Assembly (NCBI RefSeq): GCF_022788655.1
Contig: NZ_CP084951.1
Location: forward strand, 62,001-126,000
Origin: Sulfitobacter indolifex
GTDB lineage: Bacteria; Pseudomonadota; Alphaproteobacteria; Rhodobacterales; Rhodobacteraceae
Reading direction: 5' to 3'
DNA: 64,000 nt
Shown here: positions 8,146-17,466 of the stretch, one piece after another
How positions within the stretch are numbered: position 1 is the first letter of the stretch
How the letters are laid out: every line of letters begins with the position of its first letter
Notes under the pieces: model-generated
The model's input: the letters and a program-made list of their open reading frames with translations, nothing else
Database searches by the model: none
What the model was told of the DNA's origin: nothing
Position numbers and translations under genes: made by a program

Positions 8146-10403
8146 CAGCCCACCTTGCAGGCCGCGAGGATGGCCATGTTGAGGATGTCGTTTGCCGTTG
8201 ATGTTGAAGAGCAAATTTGGATCGATTTATCCAAGCCCGTCAGGATTGGCCCAATAACTGTGGCCCCTGCCATTTCCTGCATCAGCTTGACCGAAATGCT
8301 GGCCGAGTGTCGCGCTGGCACCACAAGAATATTCGCAGGGCCCGTTAGGCGTGAGAACGGATAATTGGCTTGGCTTGCAGCGTTCAGCGCCACATCGACG
8401 GTCATCTCGCCTTCATATTCAAAGTCTACGCCGCGCCGATCAAGCACTTCGGGCGCCAGATGCATCTTCTCGGCCCGTTCAGATACCGGATACCCAAAGG
8501 TCGAGAAACTCACAAAAGCCACGCGCGGCTCTAGCCCCAGATGCCGTGCCACGCGCGCACCGCTTTCAGCGATATTGGCCAGATCATTCTCGTCCGGCCA
8601 CTCATGCACCAGCGTATCGGCGATAAAGACGATCCGTCCCTTATGCAGCAGCGCCGTGATCCCAGCGGCACCCGCTTCGGCATTGGCCTCAAAGACATGG
8701 TTCAACCGCTCCAACACATGCGCCGATTTGCGGGTGGCCCCTGTCACCAGACCGTCGCCGTGCCCGTGGGCAAGCATTAACGCTGCATAAACATGACGGT
8801 CACGCGAGGCGAGGCGGTGGATATCTTTGCGGTCAAACCCTTTGCGCTGCAAACGACCGTATAGGAAATCTTTGTACGTTTCCAAATGCTGCGTATTGGC
8901 GGCATTCACCACTTCCAACTCGCGCACCGCGTCTTCCATGCCGCTGGCTTCCAGTTTGGCACGCACATCGTCCTCGCGGCCCACGACCAAGGCTTTGCCC
9001 AGCCCGGCGCGCTGGTACATGACCGCCGCGCGCAGCACTTTGGGATCATCGCCTTCGGCAAAGATCATCCGCGCTTGGTTTGCCCGTGCCCGCGCGTTGA
9101 TACCGCGCAGAATACTTGCGGTCGGGTCCATCCGCGATTTCAGGCCCAGTTCATAGGCGTCCATGTCGATGATCGGACGGCGCGCGGCCCCGGTGTCCAT
9201 CCCCGCTTTCGCCACGGCGGGCGGGATGCGGTGGATCAGACGCGGATCAAAAGGCGTGGGAATGATATAATCGCGCCCGAAAGTCAGTGCTTTGCCGTAA
9301 GCCAGTGCAACCTCATCCGGCACATCCTCTCGCGCCAGCTGCGCCAAGGCATGGGCGCAAGCGATCTTCATCTCGTCATTGATGGCGCGTGCGTGAATAT
9401 CCAGCGCTCCACGGAAGAGGTAGGGAAAGCCAAGCACGTTATTGACCTGATTGGGGTAATCCGAACGCCCGGTGGCGACGATGGCGTCCATGCGCACCTC
9501 ATGCGCTTCTTCGGGTGTAATCTCAGGGTCGGGGTTCGCCATGGCGAAGATCACCGGATTGTCAGCCATAGAGGCGACCATGTCAGGGGTCACAGCACCC
9601 TTGACCGACACCCCAAGGAAGACATCCGCGCCCTTCATCGCCTCCTCCAAGCTGCGAAGCTCGGTGTTCGCAGCATGGGCCGACTTCCACTGGTTCATCC
9701 CCTCGGTGCGGCCTTGATAAATCACGCCTTTGGTGTCGCACATGATGCAATTGTCATGCCGCGCGCCCATCGATTTGAGCAGCTCCAAGCAGGCAATCCC
9801 GGCAGCACCCGCACCATTCAACACAATGCGCACATCCTCGATCTTTTTGCCCGACAGATGCAGCGCGTTGATCAGCCCGGCGGCACAGATCACCGCCGTG
9901 CCGTGTTGGTCGTCATGGAAAACGGGAATATCCATTTCTTCTTTGAGCCGCTGCTCAATGATGAAACATTCGGGTGCTTTAATATCCTCAAGGTTGATAC
10001 CGCCAAAGGTCGGCCCCATCAGCTTGCAGGCATTGATAAAGGCTTCGGTGTCTTCGGTGTCCAGTTCGATGTCGATTGAGTTCACATCGGCGAAGCGTTT
10101 GAACAGCACCGCCTTGCCTTCCATCACCGGTTTTGACGCCAGCGCGCCCAAGTTCCCCAGCCCCAGAACCGCCGTCCCGTTGGAAATCACGGCGACCAGA
10201 TTGCCTTTGTTGGTATAGTCATAAGCTGTTTCGGGGTTCGCCGCGATCGCCTCACAGGGCACGGCAACACCGGGGGAATAGGCAAGGCTAAGGTCCCGCT
10301 GCGTGGTCATCGGCACCGTGGCCGAGATCTCGAACTTGCCGGGCGTCGGTTCAAGGTGAAAGGCAAGTGCCTCTTCAGAGGTGATACGGTTCTTTCTCGT
10401 CAC
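8145..10403 (-). CDS. maeB: NADP-dependent malic enzyme with phosphotransacetylase-like domain
   Basis: MaeB oxidatively decarboxylates malate to pyruvate, making NADPH. The first about 430 residues are the malic enzyme (YSPGVAVPCEAIA, VFHDDQHGTAVICAAGLINAL, VLNGAGAAGIACLELL), and the remainder is the phosphotransacetylase-like domain that acts as a regulatory module in this hybrid class. The total of about 752 residues is typical. Start choice: GTG at 10403 has AAAAAGGG 7 bases upstream; the frame also opens at GTG 10442 (13 more Lys-rich residues) but without a ribosome site there. rbsK follows with a one-base overlap. It diverges from mutS. Confidence 0.95.
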   Translation of the reverse strand: MTRKNRITSEEALAFHLEPTPGKFEISATVPMTTQRDLSLAYSPGVAVPCEAIAANPETAYDYTNKGNLVAVISNGTAVLGLGNLGALASKPVMEGKAVLFKRFADVNSIDIELDTEDTEAFINACKLMGPTFGGINLEDIKAPECFIIEQRLKEEMDIPVFHDDQHGTAVICAAGLINALHLSGKKIEDVRIVLNGAGAAGIACLELLKSMGARHDNCIMCDTKGVIYQGRTEGMNQWKSAHAANTELRSLEEAMKGADVFLGVSVKGAVTPDMVASMADNPVIFAMANPDPEITPEEAHEVRMDAIVATGRSDYPNQVNNVLGFPYLFRGALDIHARAINDEMKIACAHALAQLAREDVPDEVALAYGKALTFGRDYIIPTPFDPRLIHRIPPAVAKAGMDTGAARRPIIDMDAYELGLKSRMDPTASILRGINARARANQARMIFAEGDDPKVLRAAVMYQRAGLGKALVVGREDDVRAKLEASGMEDAVRELEVVNAANTQHLETYKDFLYGRLQRKGFDRKDIHRLASRDRHVYAALMLAHGHGDGLVTGATRKSAHVLERLNHVFEANAEAGAAGITALLHKGRIVFIADTLVHEWPDENDLANIAESGARVARHLGLEPRVAFVSFSTFGYPVSERAEKMHLAPEVLDRRGVDFEYEGEMTVDVALNAASQANYPFSRLTGPANILVVPARHSASISVKLMQEMAGATVIGPILTGLDKSIQICSSTSTANDILNMAILAACKVG

Positions 10404-10513
10404 GACATAACCCTTTTTCTGCTTTGGAATCTTCTTAGCCACGATCAGAGTTCAGCACAACGCATGCCCTACGTCAGGGCAAATCGCACGACAAAGACCG
10501 CTCAAGTCGCCGC

Positions 10514-10542
10514 ACCCCCCTTTCGCTGCGCCGGGGGGTTTT
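10514..10542 (+). promoter_or_regulatory. C6/G6 hairpin in the maeB-mutS divergent region
   Basis: CCCCCC at 10515-10520 can pair with GGGGGG at 10533-10538 over a 12-base loop, followed by TTTTG. On the plus strand this looks like an intrinsic terminator only about 30 bases before mutS. It could limit read-through into mutS or attenuate its leader. Function is unproven. Confidence 0.4.
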
Positions 10543-10572
10543 GTAGGGTCCGCGCTGCAACAGGGGGCAGCC

Positions 10573-13218
10573 GTGCAGACAGAAAAAGTAACGCCGATGA
10601 TGGCGCAATATCTCGAGCTTAAAGCGGACCACGCGGATGCGCTGCTGTTCTACCGCATGGGCGATTTCTATGAGATGTTCTTTGACGATGCCGTCGCTGC
10701 GGCCGAGGCGCTGGATATCGCGCTGACCAAACGCGGCAAGCATCAGGGCAAAGACATCGCCATGTGCGGCGTGCCGGTCCATGCCGCCGAAGGCTATTTG
10801 CTGACGCTGATCCGCAAAGGGTTTCGCGTGGCCGTCTGCGAGCAAATGGAAAGCCCGGCAGAAGCAAAAAAGCGGGGCCATAAATCGGTCGTGAAACGCG
10901 ATGTGGTGCGGCTTGTCACGCCCGGCACGCTGACCGAAGAATCCTTGTTAGAAGCACGCCGCCACAACTACCTCGCCGCCTTTGCCGAAGTGCGTGATGC
11001 TTGCGCGATGGCGTGGGTTGATATCTCTACCGGAGCGTTTCACGTGATGCCCCTGGCGCAGGTCCGACTGGGGCCGGAACTGGCGCGGCTTGCACCGTCT
11101 GAGTTGATCGTATCCGAGGCTAAAGAGAGCGAATTGCAAGAAGTTGTCTCTGATTTCGGCATCGCGCTGACTGGGCTGGCGCGGTCCGCCTTCGACAGCA
11201 CCAGTGCCGAGAAACGAATTTGCGACCTGTTTGATATCGCCACACTTGAAGCATTTGGCACCTTCACCCGCGCCGAGGTTTCGGCCATGGGCGCGGTAAT
11301 AGAATACCTCACGATCACACAACGCGGCAATCTGCCATTGCTGCGCCCGCCACAGAAAGAGGCCGAAGCGCGCACGGTTCAAATCGACGCGGCGACACGG
11401 CGCAATCTGGAACTGACCCACTCCCTCAACGGGGGCCGCACCGGGTCATTGCTGTCGATCATGGACAACACTGCAACCGCAGGCGGCGCGCGTCTGTTGG
11501 AACGGCGGATCTCAAGCCCCTCGCGGGTGATCGAGGTGGTCAACGCCCGCGCAGATGCGATCAGCTTTGCTTTTGACACCCCTCGCGTGGCGCAGGATAT
11601 CCGTGAGCGTCTGCGCAATGTCCCAGACCTCGACCGCGCGCTGTCACGGCTTTCGCTGGACCGGGGCGGCCCACGCGACCTTGCTGCAATCCGCAATGGG
11701 TTGATTGAGGCCGAAGCACTTCATCAGTCTCTAACCCAGCATGAACTGCCAGATCTGTTGCGCAGCGCCGCCGAAGGGCTGCAAGGCCATGGCGATCTGA
11801 TTGACCTGCTAGATCAGGCACTGGTGGCAGAGCCGCCTCTGATGGTCCGTGATGGGGGGTTCATAGCGCCTGGCTACGACGAAGACCTTGATTCCGCCCG
11901 AGAGCTTCGCGACGAAGGGCGTGGGGTCATCGCTGGCATGCAGCAGCAATTTGTCTCTGATACGGGGATTTCGTCGCTTAAGATCAAGCACAACAATGTG
12001 CTAGGTTATTTCATCGAATGTACCGCCACCCACGCGGAAAAAATGCTTTCTGCCCCGCTGTCAGAGACATTCATCCACCGTCAAACAACCGCCAATCAAG
12101 TGCGTTTTACCACGGTCGAACTCTCAGAGTTGGAGACGAAAATCCTTAACGCTGGCAACCATGCGCAGGAGATTGAAAAACGGCTCTATGAACGTCTGCG
12201 CAGCGCGATCTTGGACCAAGCCGCCGAGATTGGCCAAGCGTCTTCCGGGCTGGCCGAAATCGATCTGGCATCCGCGCTGGCTGACCTCGCCCGCAGTGAA
12301 AACTGGACCCGCCCCCGCGTTGATATGTCCCGCGCGTTTGAGATCGAAGGCGGGCGGCATCCTGTCGTCGAGCGCGCACTGGCGCAGAAATCGGGCGAGC
12401 CCTTTATCGCAAATGACTGCAATCTGGGGGCCGAGAATGACGCCGCCAATATCTGGCTGCTGACCGGTCCGAACATGGCGGGTAAATCGACCTTTCTGCG
12501 GCAGAACGCGCTAATTGCGTTGATGGCGCAGATGGGCAGTTTCGTCCCCGCGACGTCGGCACATATCGGCATCGTGAGCCAGCTTTTCAGCCGTGTCGGC
12601 GCGTCGGATGATCTGGCGCGGGGCCGCTCGACCTTTATGGTCGAAATGGTCGAAACCGCCGCGATCCTGAACCAGGCCGATGATCGGGCACTGGTGATTT
12701 TGGATGAGATCGGCCGCGGCACGGCGACCTATGACGGTCTGTCGATCGCATGGGCCACTTTGGAGCATCTGCACGATGTGAACCGTGCCCGCGCACTCTT
12801 TGCCACGCACTACCACGAAATGACGGCGCTGGCTGGGAAACTGCCGGGGGTCGATAATGCCACCGTGGCGGTCAAGGAATGGGAGGGCGAAGTCGTCTTT
12901 TTGCACGAGGTCCGCAAGGGGGCCGCAGATCGGTCTTACGGCGTACAGGTCGCGCAATTGGCAGGCCTGCCCGCGCCGGTGATTGCACGGGCTCGTGTGG
13001 TGCTCGAAGCGTTGGAGAAGGGCGAGCGCGAAGGCGGCACCACCCAGAAAACGCTGATTGACGACCTACCGCTCTTTGCGGTCAGCCCTGCCCCACAGCC
13101 CAAAGCGGCCAAATCCTCCGCCGTTGAGGAAAAGCTGAAAGAGATCATCCCCGATGAACTCTCCCCCCGCGAAGCGCTTGAACTGATCTACAAACTGAAA
13201 GAGGCGGCCAATTCCTGA
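10573..13218 (+). CDS. mutS: DNA mismatch repair protein MutS
   Basis: MutS recognises base mismatches and short loops and recruits MutL. The 881-residue protein has the mismatch-contact motif FYEMF (Phe-X-Glu) near residue 36, the connector and lever domains, Walker A GPNMAGKST near residue 632, and Walker B LVILDEIGRGTATYDG near residue 712, followed by the ATHYHEMT helix. The start is GTG at 10573 with CAGGGGG just upstream; a later ATG pair (MMAQY) at 10597 is possible. It stands alone and ends in a stem-loop shared with convergent grpE. Confidence 0.98.
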   Translation: MQTEKVTPMMAQYLELKADHADALLFYRMGDFYEMFFDDAVAAAEALDIALTKRGKHQGKDIAMCGVPVHAAEGYLLTLIRKGFRVAVCEQMESPAEAKKRGHKSVVKRDVVRLVTPGTLTEESLLEARRHNYLAAFAEVRDACAMAWVDISTGAFHVMPLAQVRLGPELARLAPSELIVSEAKESELQEVVSDFGIALTGLARSAFDSTSAEKRICDLFDIATLEAFGTFTRAEVSAMGAVIEYLTITQRGNLPLLRPPQKEAEARTVQIDAATRRNLELTHSLNGGRTGSLLSIMDNTATAGGARLLERRISSPSRVIEVVNARADAISFAFDTPRVAQDIRERLRNVPDLDRALSRLSLDRGGPRDLAAIRNGLIEAEALHQSLTQHELPDLLRSAAEGLQGHGDLIDLLDQALVAEPPLMVRDGGFIAPGYDEDLDSARELRDEGRGVIAGMQQQFVSDTGISSLKIKHNNVLGYFIECTATHAEKMLSAPLSETFIHRQTTANQVRFTTVELSELETKILNAGNHAQEIEKRLYERLRSAILDQAAEIGQASSGLAEIDLASALADLARSENWTRPRVDMSRAFEIEGGRHPVVERALAQKSGEPFIANDCNLGAENDAANIWLLTGPNMAGKSTFLRQNALIALMAQMGSFVPATSAHIGIVSQLFSRVGASDDLARGRSTFMVEMVETAAILNQADDRALVILDEIGRGTATYDGLSIAWATLEHLHDVNRARALFATHYHEMTALAGKLPGVDNATVAVKEWEGEVVFLHEVRKGAADRSYGVQVAQLAGLPAPVIARARVVLEALEKGEREGGTTQKTLIDDLPLFAVSPAPQPKAAKSSAVEEKLKEIIPDELSPREALELIYKLKEAANS

Positions 13219-13227
13219 CCGCCTCTT
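13199..13227. terminator. Stem-loop spanning the mutS stop, between mutS and grpE
   Basis: AAGAGGCGG at 13199-13207 pairs perfectly over 9 bases with CCGCCTCTT at 13219-13227; the mutS TGA sits in the loop. There is no long T run, so termination strength is uncertain, but its position between convergent genes fits a bidirectional terminator. Confidence 0.6.
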
Positions 13228-13249
13228 CCAAAACCTAACTGAATAAGCG

Positions 13250-13813
13250 TCAGCTTGCCGGGGTTGAAGACACCCCAACCTGCGCGGGGCGCAGCAGACG
13301 GTCGTGCAGCATGAAACCCTCAGCGGCGACCTGAATGATCTCACCCGCAACGGTGCCCGGCACAGGGGCCTCAAACATCGCTTCGTGGTGCTTAGGGTCG
13401 AATTTGTCACCCACTTCAGGTGCGATCACTTCGATGCCGTGCTTTTTGAAAACGCTCAGCAGCTCACGCATTGTCAGCTGGATACCCTCCAACAACGGAC
13501 CCAAGGCTTCGCGCTGTTCGTCCGTCGTGGTTTCCAGGGCGCGTTTCATGTTGTCGTAGACCGGCAGCATGTCACGGGCGAGCTTTGAGCCGCCATAGTT
13601 TTCGGCTTCACGACGGTCCTTGTCGGACCGCTTGCGCGCGTTCTCTGCATCGGCCAGTGCGCGCATGAAACGGTCGCGATATTGGTCGCGCTCGGCGCGC
13701 AACTCTTCTACCGCGAGGGCTTCTTCGTCGATCTCGGCCATGTCTTCGGCGTATTCTTCAGCTTCGGCGCTGTCGATCTCGTCCAAAAAGTCGTTTTCTT
13801 TCGGCTCTGCCAT
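13250..13813 (-). CDS. grpE: GrpE nucleotide-exchange factor
   Basis: GrpE releases ADP from DnaK during the chaperone cycle. The 187-residue protein shows the expected acidic, flexible N terminus (DEIDSAEAEEYAEDMAEIDEE), the long dimerising helix (ERDQYRDRFMRALADAENARKR) and the C-terminal beta domain ending HDRLLRPAQVGVSS. It lies 9 bases downstream of hrcA on the same strand, the usual heat-shock pairing. dnaK and dnaJ are not in the window. Confidence 0.97.
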   Translation of the reverse strand: MAEPKENDFLDEIDSAEAEEYAEDMAEIDEEALAVEELRAERDQYRDRFMRALADAENARKRSDKDRREAENYGGSKLARDMLPVYDNMKRALETTTDEQREALGPLLEGIQLTMRELLSVFKKHGIEVIAPEVGDKFDPKHHEAMFEAPVPGTVAGEIIQVAAEGFMLHDRLLRPAQVGVSSTPAS

Positions 13814-13822
13814 GTTCCACCT

Positions 13823-14887
13823 CTAGTTCCGGTCGGAAATCAGCTTTCCCACCAGTTGTGCCGTGTAATTCACGATCGGCACGATACGTCCATAATTTAA
13901 GCGTGTCGGGCCAATGACACCCACGGCCCCGATCACCTTACGATCAGCGTTCATATAAGGGGAAACCACCAGAGAGGAACCCGAAAGTGAGAAAAGTTTG
14001 TTTTCTGAGCCGATAAAAATGCGCACACCCTCGCCATCTTCGGCAAGTTCGAGGAATTCGGCAATGTCCCGCTTGCGCTCTAGGTCGTCAAACAGGCTCC
14101 GGATGCGGTCCAGATCCTCCGCCTCACCCTCTCCGCCCAGCAGATTCGACCGCCCGCGCACGATCAGTCGCTCGGAATGTTCGCCGTCTCCGTCCCATAG
14201 CACCGCGCCGCTTTCGACCAGTTGCTGCGCCAGAACGTCAATCTCTTGACGGCGCTTGGCGATTTCTCGTTTGATGCTGCGCTGCAACTCGCTGATCGTC
14301 TTGCCTTCTACAAAGGCGTTCAGGAAATTCGCGGCCTCGCGCATTGAGCTTGGGGTTTGCCCCGGCGGCGGGGTGAACAGCCGGTTCTCCACATGCCCAT
14401 CCGAGAAGACCAACACCACCAGCGCCCGATCCGGCGATAGTGAGACAAACTCAATGTGCTTGATCGGCGCTTCGTGCTTTGGCGTCAAAACCAAGGACGC
14501 ACCATGCGTCACACCAGACAAGGCCGAACCGATACGGTCCAGCAACCCACCGACATCAGAGGAATTATTTCCCAACGTCGCGTCGATCTTCTCGCGGTCC
14601 AGCTCGGTAGGGTCGCCGATTTCGATCATGCTATCGACAAACATCCGCAAGCCCATCTGCGTCGGAATACGCCCGGCCGAGACATGTGGGCTGTCCAACA
14701 GGCCCATATACTCAAGATCCTGCATCACGTTTCGGATCGTCGCCGCTGAAACCTTCTCACTAAAATCCCGCGTCAGCGTCCGCGATCCCACCGGATCACC
14801 GTTTTCCAGATAGCCTTCGACCACCCGGCGAAACACTTCGCGGGATCGGTCATTCATGTCTTTCAGCAGTTCAGGCGTGTTTTTCAT
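13823..14887 (-). CDS. hrcA: Heat-inducible transcription repressor HrcA
   Basis: HrcA represses groESL and related operons by binding CIRCE operators. The 354-residue protein begins with a winged helix (SREVFRRVVEGYLENGDPVGSRTL, VSAATIRNVMQDLEYMGLL, SAGRIPTQMGLRMFVD) and ends with the family signature GAVGVIGPTRLNYGRIVPIVNYTAQLV. Length is normal. It diverges from rph over 110 bases in which I could not find a CIRCE repeat (TTAGCACTC-N9-GAGTGCTAA), so autoregulation through CIRCE is not supported here. grpE follows directly. Confidence 0.97.
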   Translation of the reverse strand: MKNTPELLKDMNDRSREVFRRVVEGYLENGDPVGSRTLTRDFSEKVSAATIRNVMQDLEYMGLLDSPHVSAGRIPTQMGLRMFVDSMIEIGDPTELDREKIDATLGNNSSDVGGLLDRIGSALSGVTHGASLVLTPKHEAPIKHIEFVSLSPDRALVVLVFSDGHVENRLFTPPPGQTPSSMREAANFLNAFVEGKTISELQRSIKREIAKRRQEIDVLAQQLVESGAVLWDGDGEHSERLIVRGRSNLLGGEGEAEDLDRIRSLFDDLERKRDIAEFLELAEDGEGVRIFIGSENKLFSLSGSSLVVSPYMNADRKVIGAVGVIGPTRLNYGRIVPIVNYTAQLVGKLISDRN

Positions 14888-14997
14888 CTATGCTCGCTCT
14901 CATCTCTAATAAAGGTACAAGCCGGGCAAACGTCAATCGGGGTTGCATCAAAGCCTTGTGGGGCGGTATCCCCGGGCAACATTAAAAAGGATATGTC

Positions 14998-15711
14998 ATG
15001 CGTCCCTCTGGCCGGAAACTCGATGAAATGCGCGCCGTCTCGATCGAGACAGGTTTCACCAAACATGCCGAGGGGTCGGCCCTGATCAAAATGGGCGACA
15101 CCCATGTACTGTGCACCGCGACAATCGAAGACCGCGTACCGCCGTTTATCAAAGGCTCGGGTCTGGGTTGGGTGACCGCCGAATACGGCATGCTGCCCCG
15201 CGCCACCAACACGCGGATGCGCCGTGAGGCCGCTTTGGGCAAGCAAGGCGGCCGCACGGTTGAGATCCAGCGCCTGATTGGCCGCGCCCTGCGCGCTGGC
15301 GTTGACCGCTCCGCCCTTGGAGAGCGGCAGATCACCGTTGACTGTGACGTGTTGCAAGCTGACGGCGGCACCCGTTGCGCTTCGATCACGGGTGGTTGGA
15401 TCGCCCTGCGTTTGGCAGTGAACAAGCTAATGAAAGCGGGTGATGTCGTTTCTGATCCGCTGGTTGATCCGGTCGCCGCGGTAAGCTGTGGCATTTACGC
15501 GGGCCAACCGCTGTTGGACCTCGATTACCCCGAGGATTCCGAAGCAGGCGTCGATGGTAACTTCATCATGACCGGTTCCGGCAAGTTGATCGAGATCCAG
15601 ATGAGCGCCGAAGGCTCTACCTATACCCGCGACCAGATGAACCAACTGATGGACCTGGCTGAAAAAGGCGTCGGAGAGCTGGCCGCGATCCAAAAATCGG
15701 TCACCGCATGA
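14998..15711 (+). CDS. rph: Ribonuclease PH
   Basis: RNase PH is a phosphate-dependent exonuclease that trims tRNA 3' ends. The 237-residue product has the family signatures [38 protein letters not shown] and the catalytic-face motif [21 protein letters not shown] lies 7 bases before the ATG. Its stop overlaps the start of rdgB by 4 bases (ATGA), a pairing seen in many alphaproteobacteria. Confidence 0.98.
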   Translation: MRPSGRKLDEMRAVSIETGFTKHAEGSALIKMGDTHVLCTATIEDRVPPFIKGSGLGWVTAEYGMLPRATNTRMRREAALGKQGGRTVEIQRLIGRALRAGVDRSALGERQITVDCDVLQADGGTRCASITGGWIALRLAVNKLMKAGDVVSDPLVDPVAAVSCGIYAGQPLLDLDYPEDSEAGVDGNFIMTGSGKLIEIQMSAEGSTYTRDQMNQLMDLAEKGVGELAAIQKSVTA

Positions 15712-16319
15712 CCCGTAAGTTCACCGAAAGCCGGATCCTGATCGCCACGCATAACGCGGGCAAGTTGGCCGAAATGAGCCAACTGTTTGCGCCCCATGGG
15801 GTGTCCGTCTTTGGCGCGGCTGAGATGAACCTGCCCGAGCCAGAAGAGACTGAAACCACCTTTGTCGGCAATGCGCGTATCAAAGCACACGCAGCGGCCA
15901 AAGCCACCGGAATGCCCGCGCTGGCCGACGATTCAGGCATCGAAGTCGAGGCGTTGGACAACGCACCCGGTGTCTATACCGCCGATTGGGCCGAAACCGA
16001 GAATGGCCGCGACTTTGTTATGGCCATGACCAAGACACGCGATCTACTGGAAGAAAAGAACGCCCCCCACCCCCGCCGCGCCCGTTTCTGCGCGACGCTG
16101 GTTCTGGCATGGCCCGACGGCCATGACGAAGTCTTTGTGGGCAAGGTTAACGGCACTTTGGTCTGGCCCATGCGCGGCGAACAAGGGCACGGCTACGATC
16201 CCATGTTTCAACCAGACGGCCATGATGTCACCTTTGCTGAAATGGACGCAGCGCAGAAAAACAGCATCAGCCACCGCGCCGATGCATTTGCTAAATTGAT
16301 TGCAGGCTGTTTTGGGTGA
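15708..16319 (+). CDS. rdgB: Non-canonical purine NTP pyrophosphatase (ITPase)
   Basis: RdgB removes dITP, ITP and XTP from the nucleotide pool. The 203-residue protein carries the HAM1/RdgB signatures [45 protein letters not shown] and [10 protein letters not shown], with SHRADAF near the C terminus. It overlaps rph by 4 bases at its start and hemW at its end, in one operon of RNA processing, nucleotide cleaning and haem delivery. Confidence 0.97.
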   Translation: MTRKFTESRILIATHNAGKLAEMSQLFAPHGVSVFGAAEMNLPEPEETETTFVGNARIKAHAAAKATGMPALADDSGIEVEALDNAPGVYTADWAETENGRDFVMAMTKTRDLLEEKNAPHPRRARFCATLVLAWPDGHDEVFVGKVNGTLVWPMRGEQGHGYDPMFQPDGHDVTFAEMDAAQKNSISHRADAFAKLIAGCFG

Positions 16320-17466
16320 AGATTGGCGACAAGGCGGCTTCGGTCTCTATATCCATTGGCCATTTTGCGAGGCAAAGTGCCCCTATTGCGACTTCAATAG
16401 CCACGTCAGCCGTCAAATAGACCAATCCGCATGGCGCGATGCATATCTCGCTGAATTGCAACGTGCTGCAGACGAAACGCCAGGTCGTATCCTCAACGCC
16501 GTCTTTTTCGGTGGGGGTACGCCCAGCTTGATGGACCCTGATGTGGTCGCAGATATCATCGCCGCTATTCGCCGCCATTGGCCCACCGCCAATGATCTGG
16601 AAATCACGCTCGAAGCCAACCCCGGTTCTGTCGAGGCTGGCCGTTTCGCTGCCTATCGGCAGGCAGGGGTTTCCCGTGTCTCGATGGGGATACAGGCTCT
16701 AAACGACGCAGATCTCAAACGCCTTGGCCGTCTACATTCCGCCGATGAGGCGATGACTGCCTTTGATATCGCACGCAACACCTTTGAGCGCGTCAGCTTT
16801 GATCTCATCTATGGGCGACAGGATCAGACCGCCGCTCAATGGGAAGCTGAATTAAAACAGGCTCTGTCCCTCGCGATCGATCATATTTCTCTCTATCAAC
16901 TTACCATCGAACAAGGCACCGCATTCGGTGATCGTTATGCCCGCGGTAAGTTGGGTGGATTGCCAGACGAAGATCTGGGTGCAGATATGTTCATGATGAC
17001 CCAAGAGATCTGCAATGAGATGGGCATGCCGGCATACGAGGTCTCTAACCACGCCCGTGATGGCGCGCAATCCCGGCATAATCTGATCTATTGGCGCTAT
17101 GGTGATTACATTGGGATCGGTCCCGGCGCACATGGGCGGTTAACACTTAACGGTCAAAAGCTAGCCACCGTCGCCTACAGTAATCCACAACGCTGGTTGG
17201 ATGGCGTGGCGAAAAACGAAGCAGAGAAACCCCGTGTTGCCATTAGCCGAGGCGAACAGGCGACGGAGTTTCTCTTGATGGGTCTGCGCCTAAAAGAAGG
17301 TGTCGACCTTGCGCGTTATGCTGCCATCTCTGGGCATGCGATTGACGAAAATGCCGTGGCTCACCTACAAGATATCGGCATGGCAGAACGTCAAGGAGAT
17401 CGTTTAATCGTTTCAGATCAAGGCGTTATCGTATTGAACGCAGTGATCGAAACGCTTCTTCCTTAA
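16312..17466 (+). CDS. hemW: Radical-SAM haem chaperone HemW (coproporphyrinogen III oxidase-like)
   Basis: A 384-residue radical SAM protein with the cluster motif CEAKCPYCDF (CxxxCxxC) and the HemW-type extra Cys-poor N terminus GLYIHWPF. HemW delivers haem to respiratory enzymes and is often misnamed oxygen-independent coproporphyrinogen oxidase (HemN). No ATG is available: the frame opens with TTG at 16312, with CAGG five bases upstream, inside the last codons of rdgB; TTG at 16300 is an alternative. The stop shares bases with the convergent parB stop (TTAA at 17463-17466). Base composition here is more AT-rich than in rph-rdgB. Confidence 0.9.
   Translation: MGEDWRQGGFGLYIHWPFCEAKCPYCDFNSHVSRQIDQSAWRDAYLAELQRAADETPGRILNAVFFGGGTPSLMDPDVVADIIAAIRRHWPTANDLEITLEANPGSVEAGRFAAYRQAGVSRVSMGIQALNDADLKRLGRLHSADEAMTAFDIARNTFERVSFDLIYGRQDQTAAQWEAELKQALSLAIDHISLYQLTIEQGTAFGDRYARGKLGGLPDEDLGADMFMMTQEICNEMGMPAYEVSNHARDGAQSRHNLIYWRYGDYIGIGPGAHGRLTLNGQKLATVAYSNPQRWLDGVAKNEAEKPRVAISRGEQATEFLLMGLRLKEGVDLARYAAISGHAIDENAVAHLQDIGMAERQGDRLIVSDQGVIVLNAVIETLLP

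Noticed and set aside
8886..10079. A 397-codon open frame antisense to maeB
   Set aside because: Lies entirely within a certain gene, with no recognisable domains; a codon-bias shadow.
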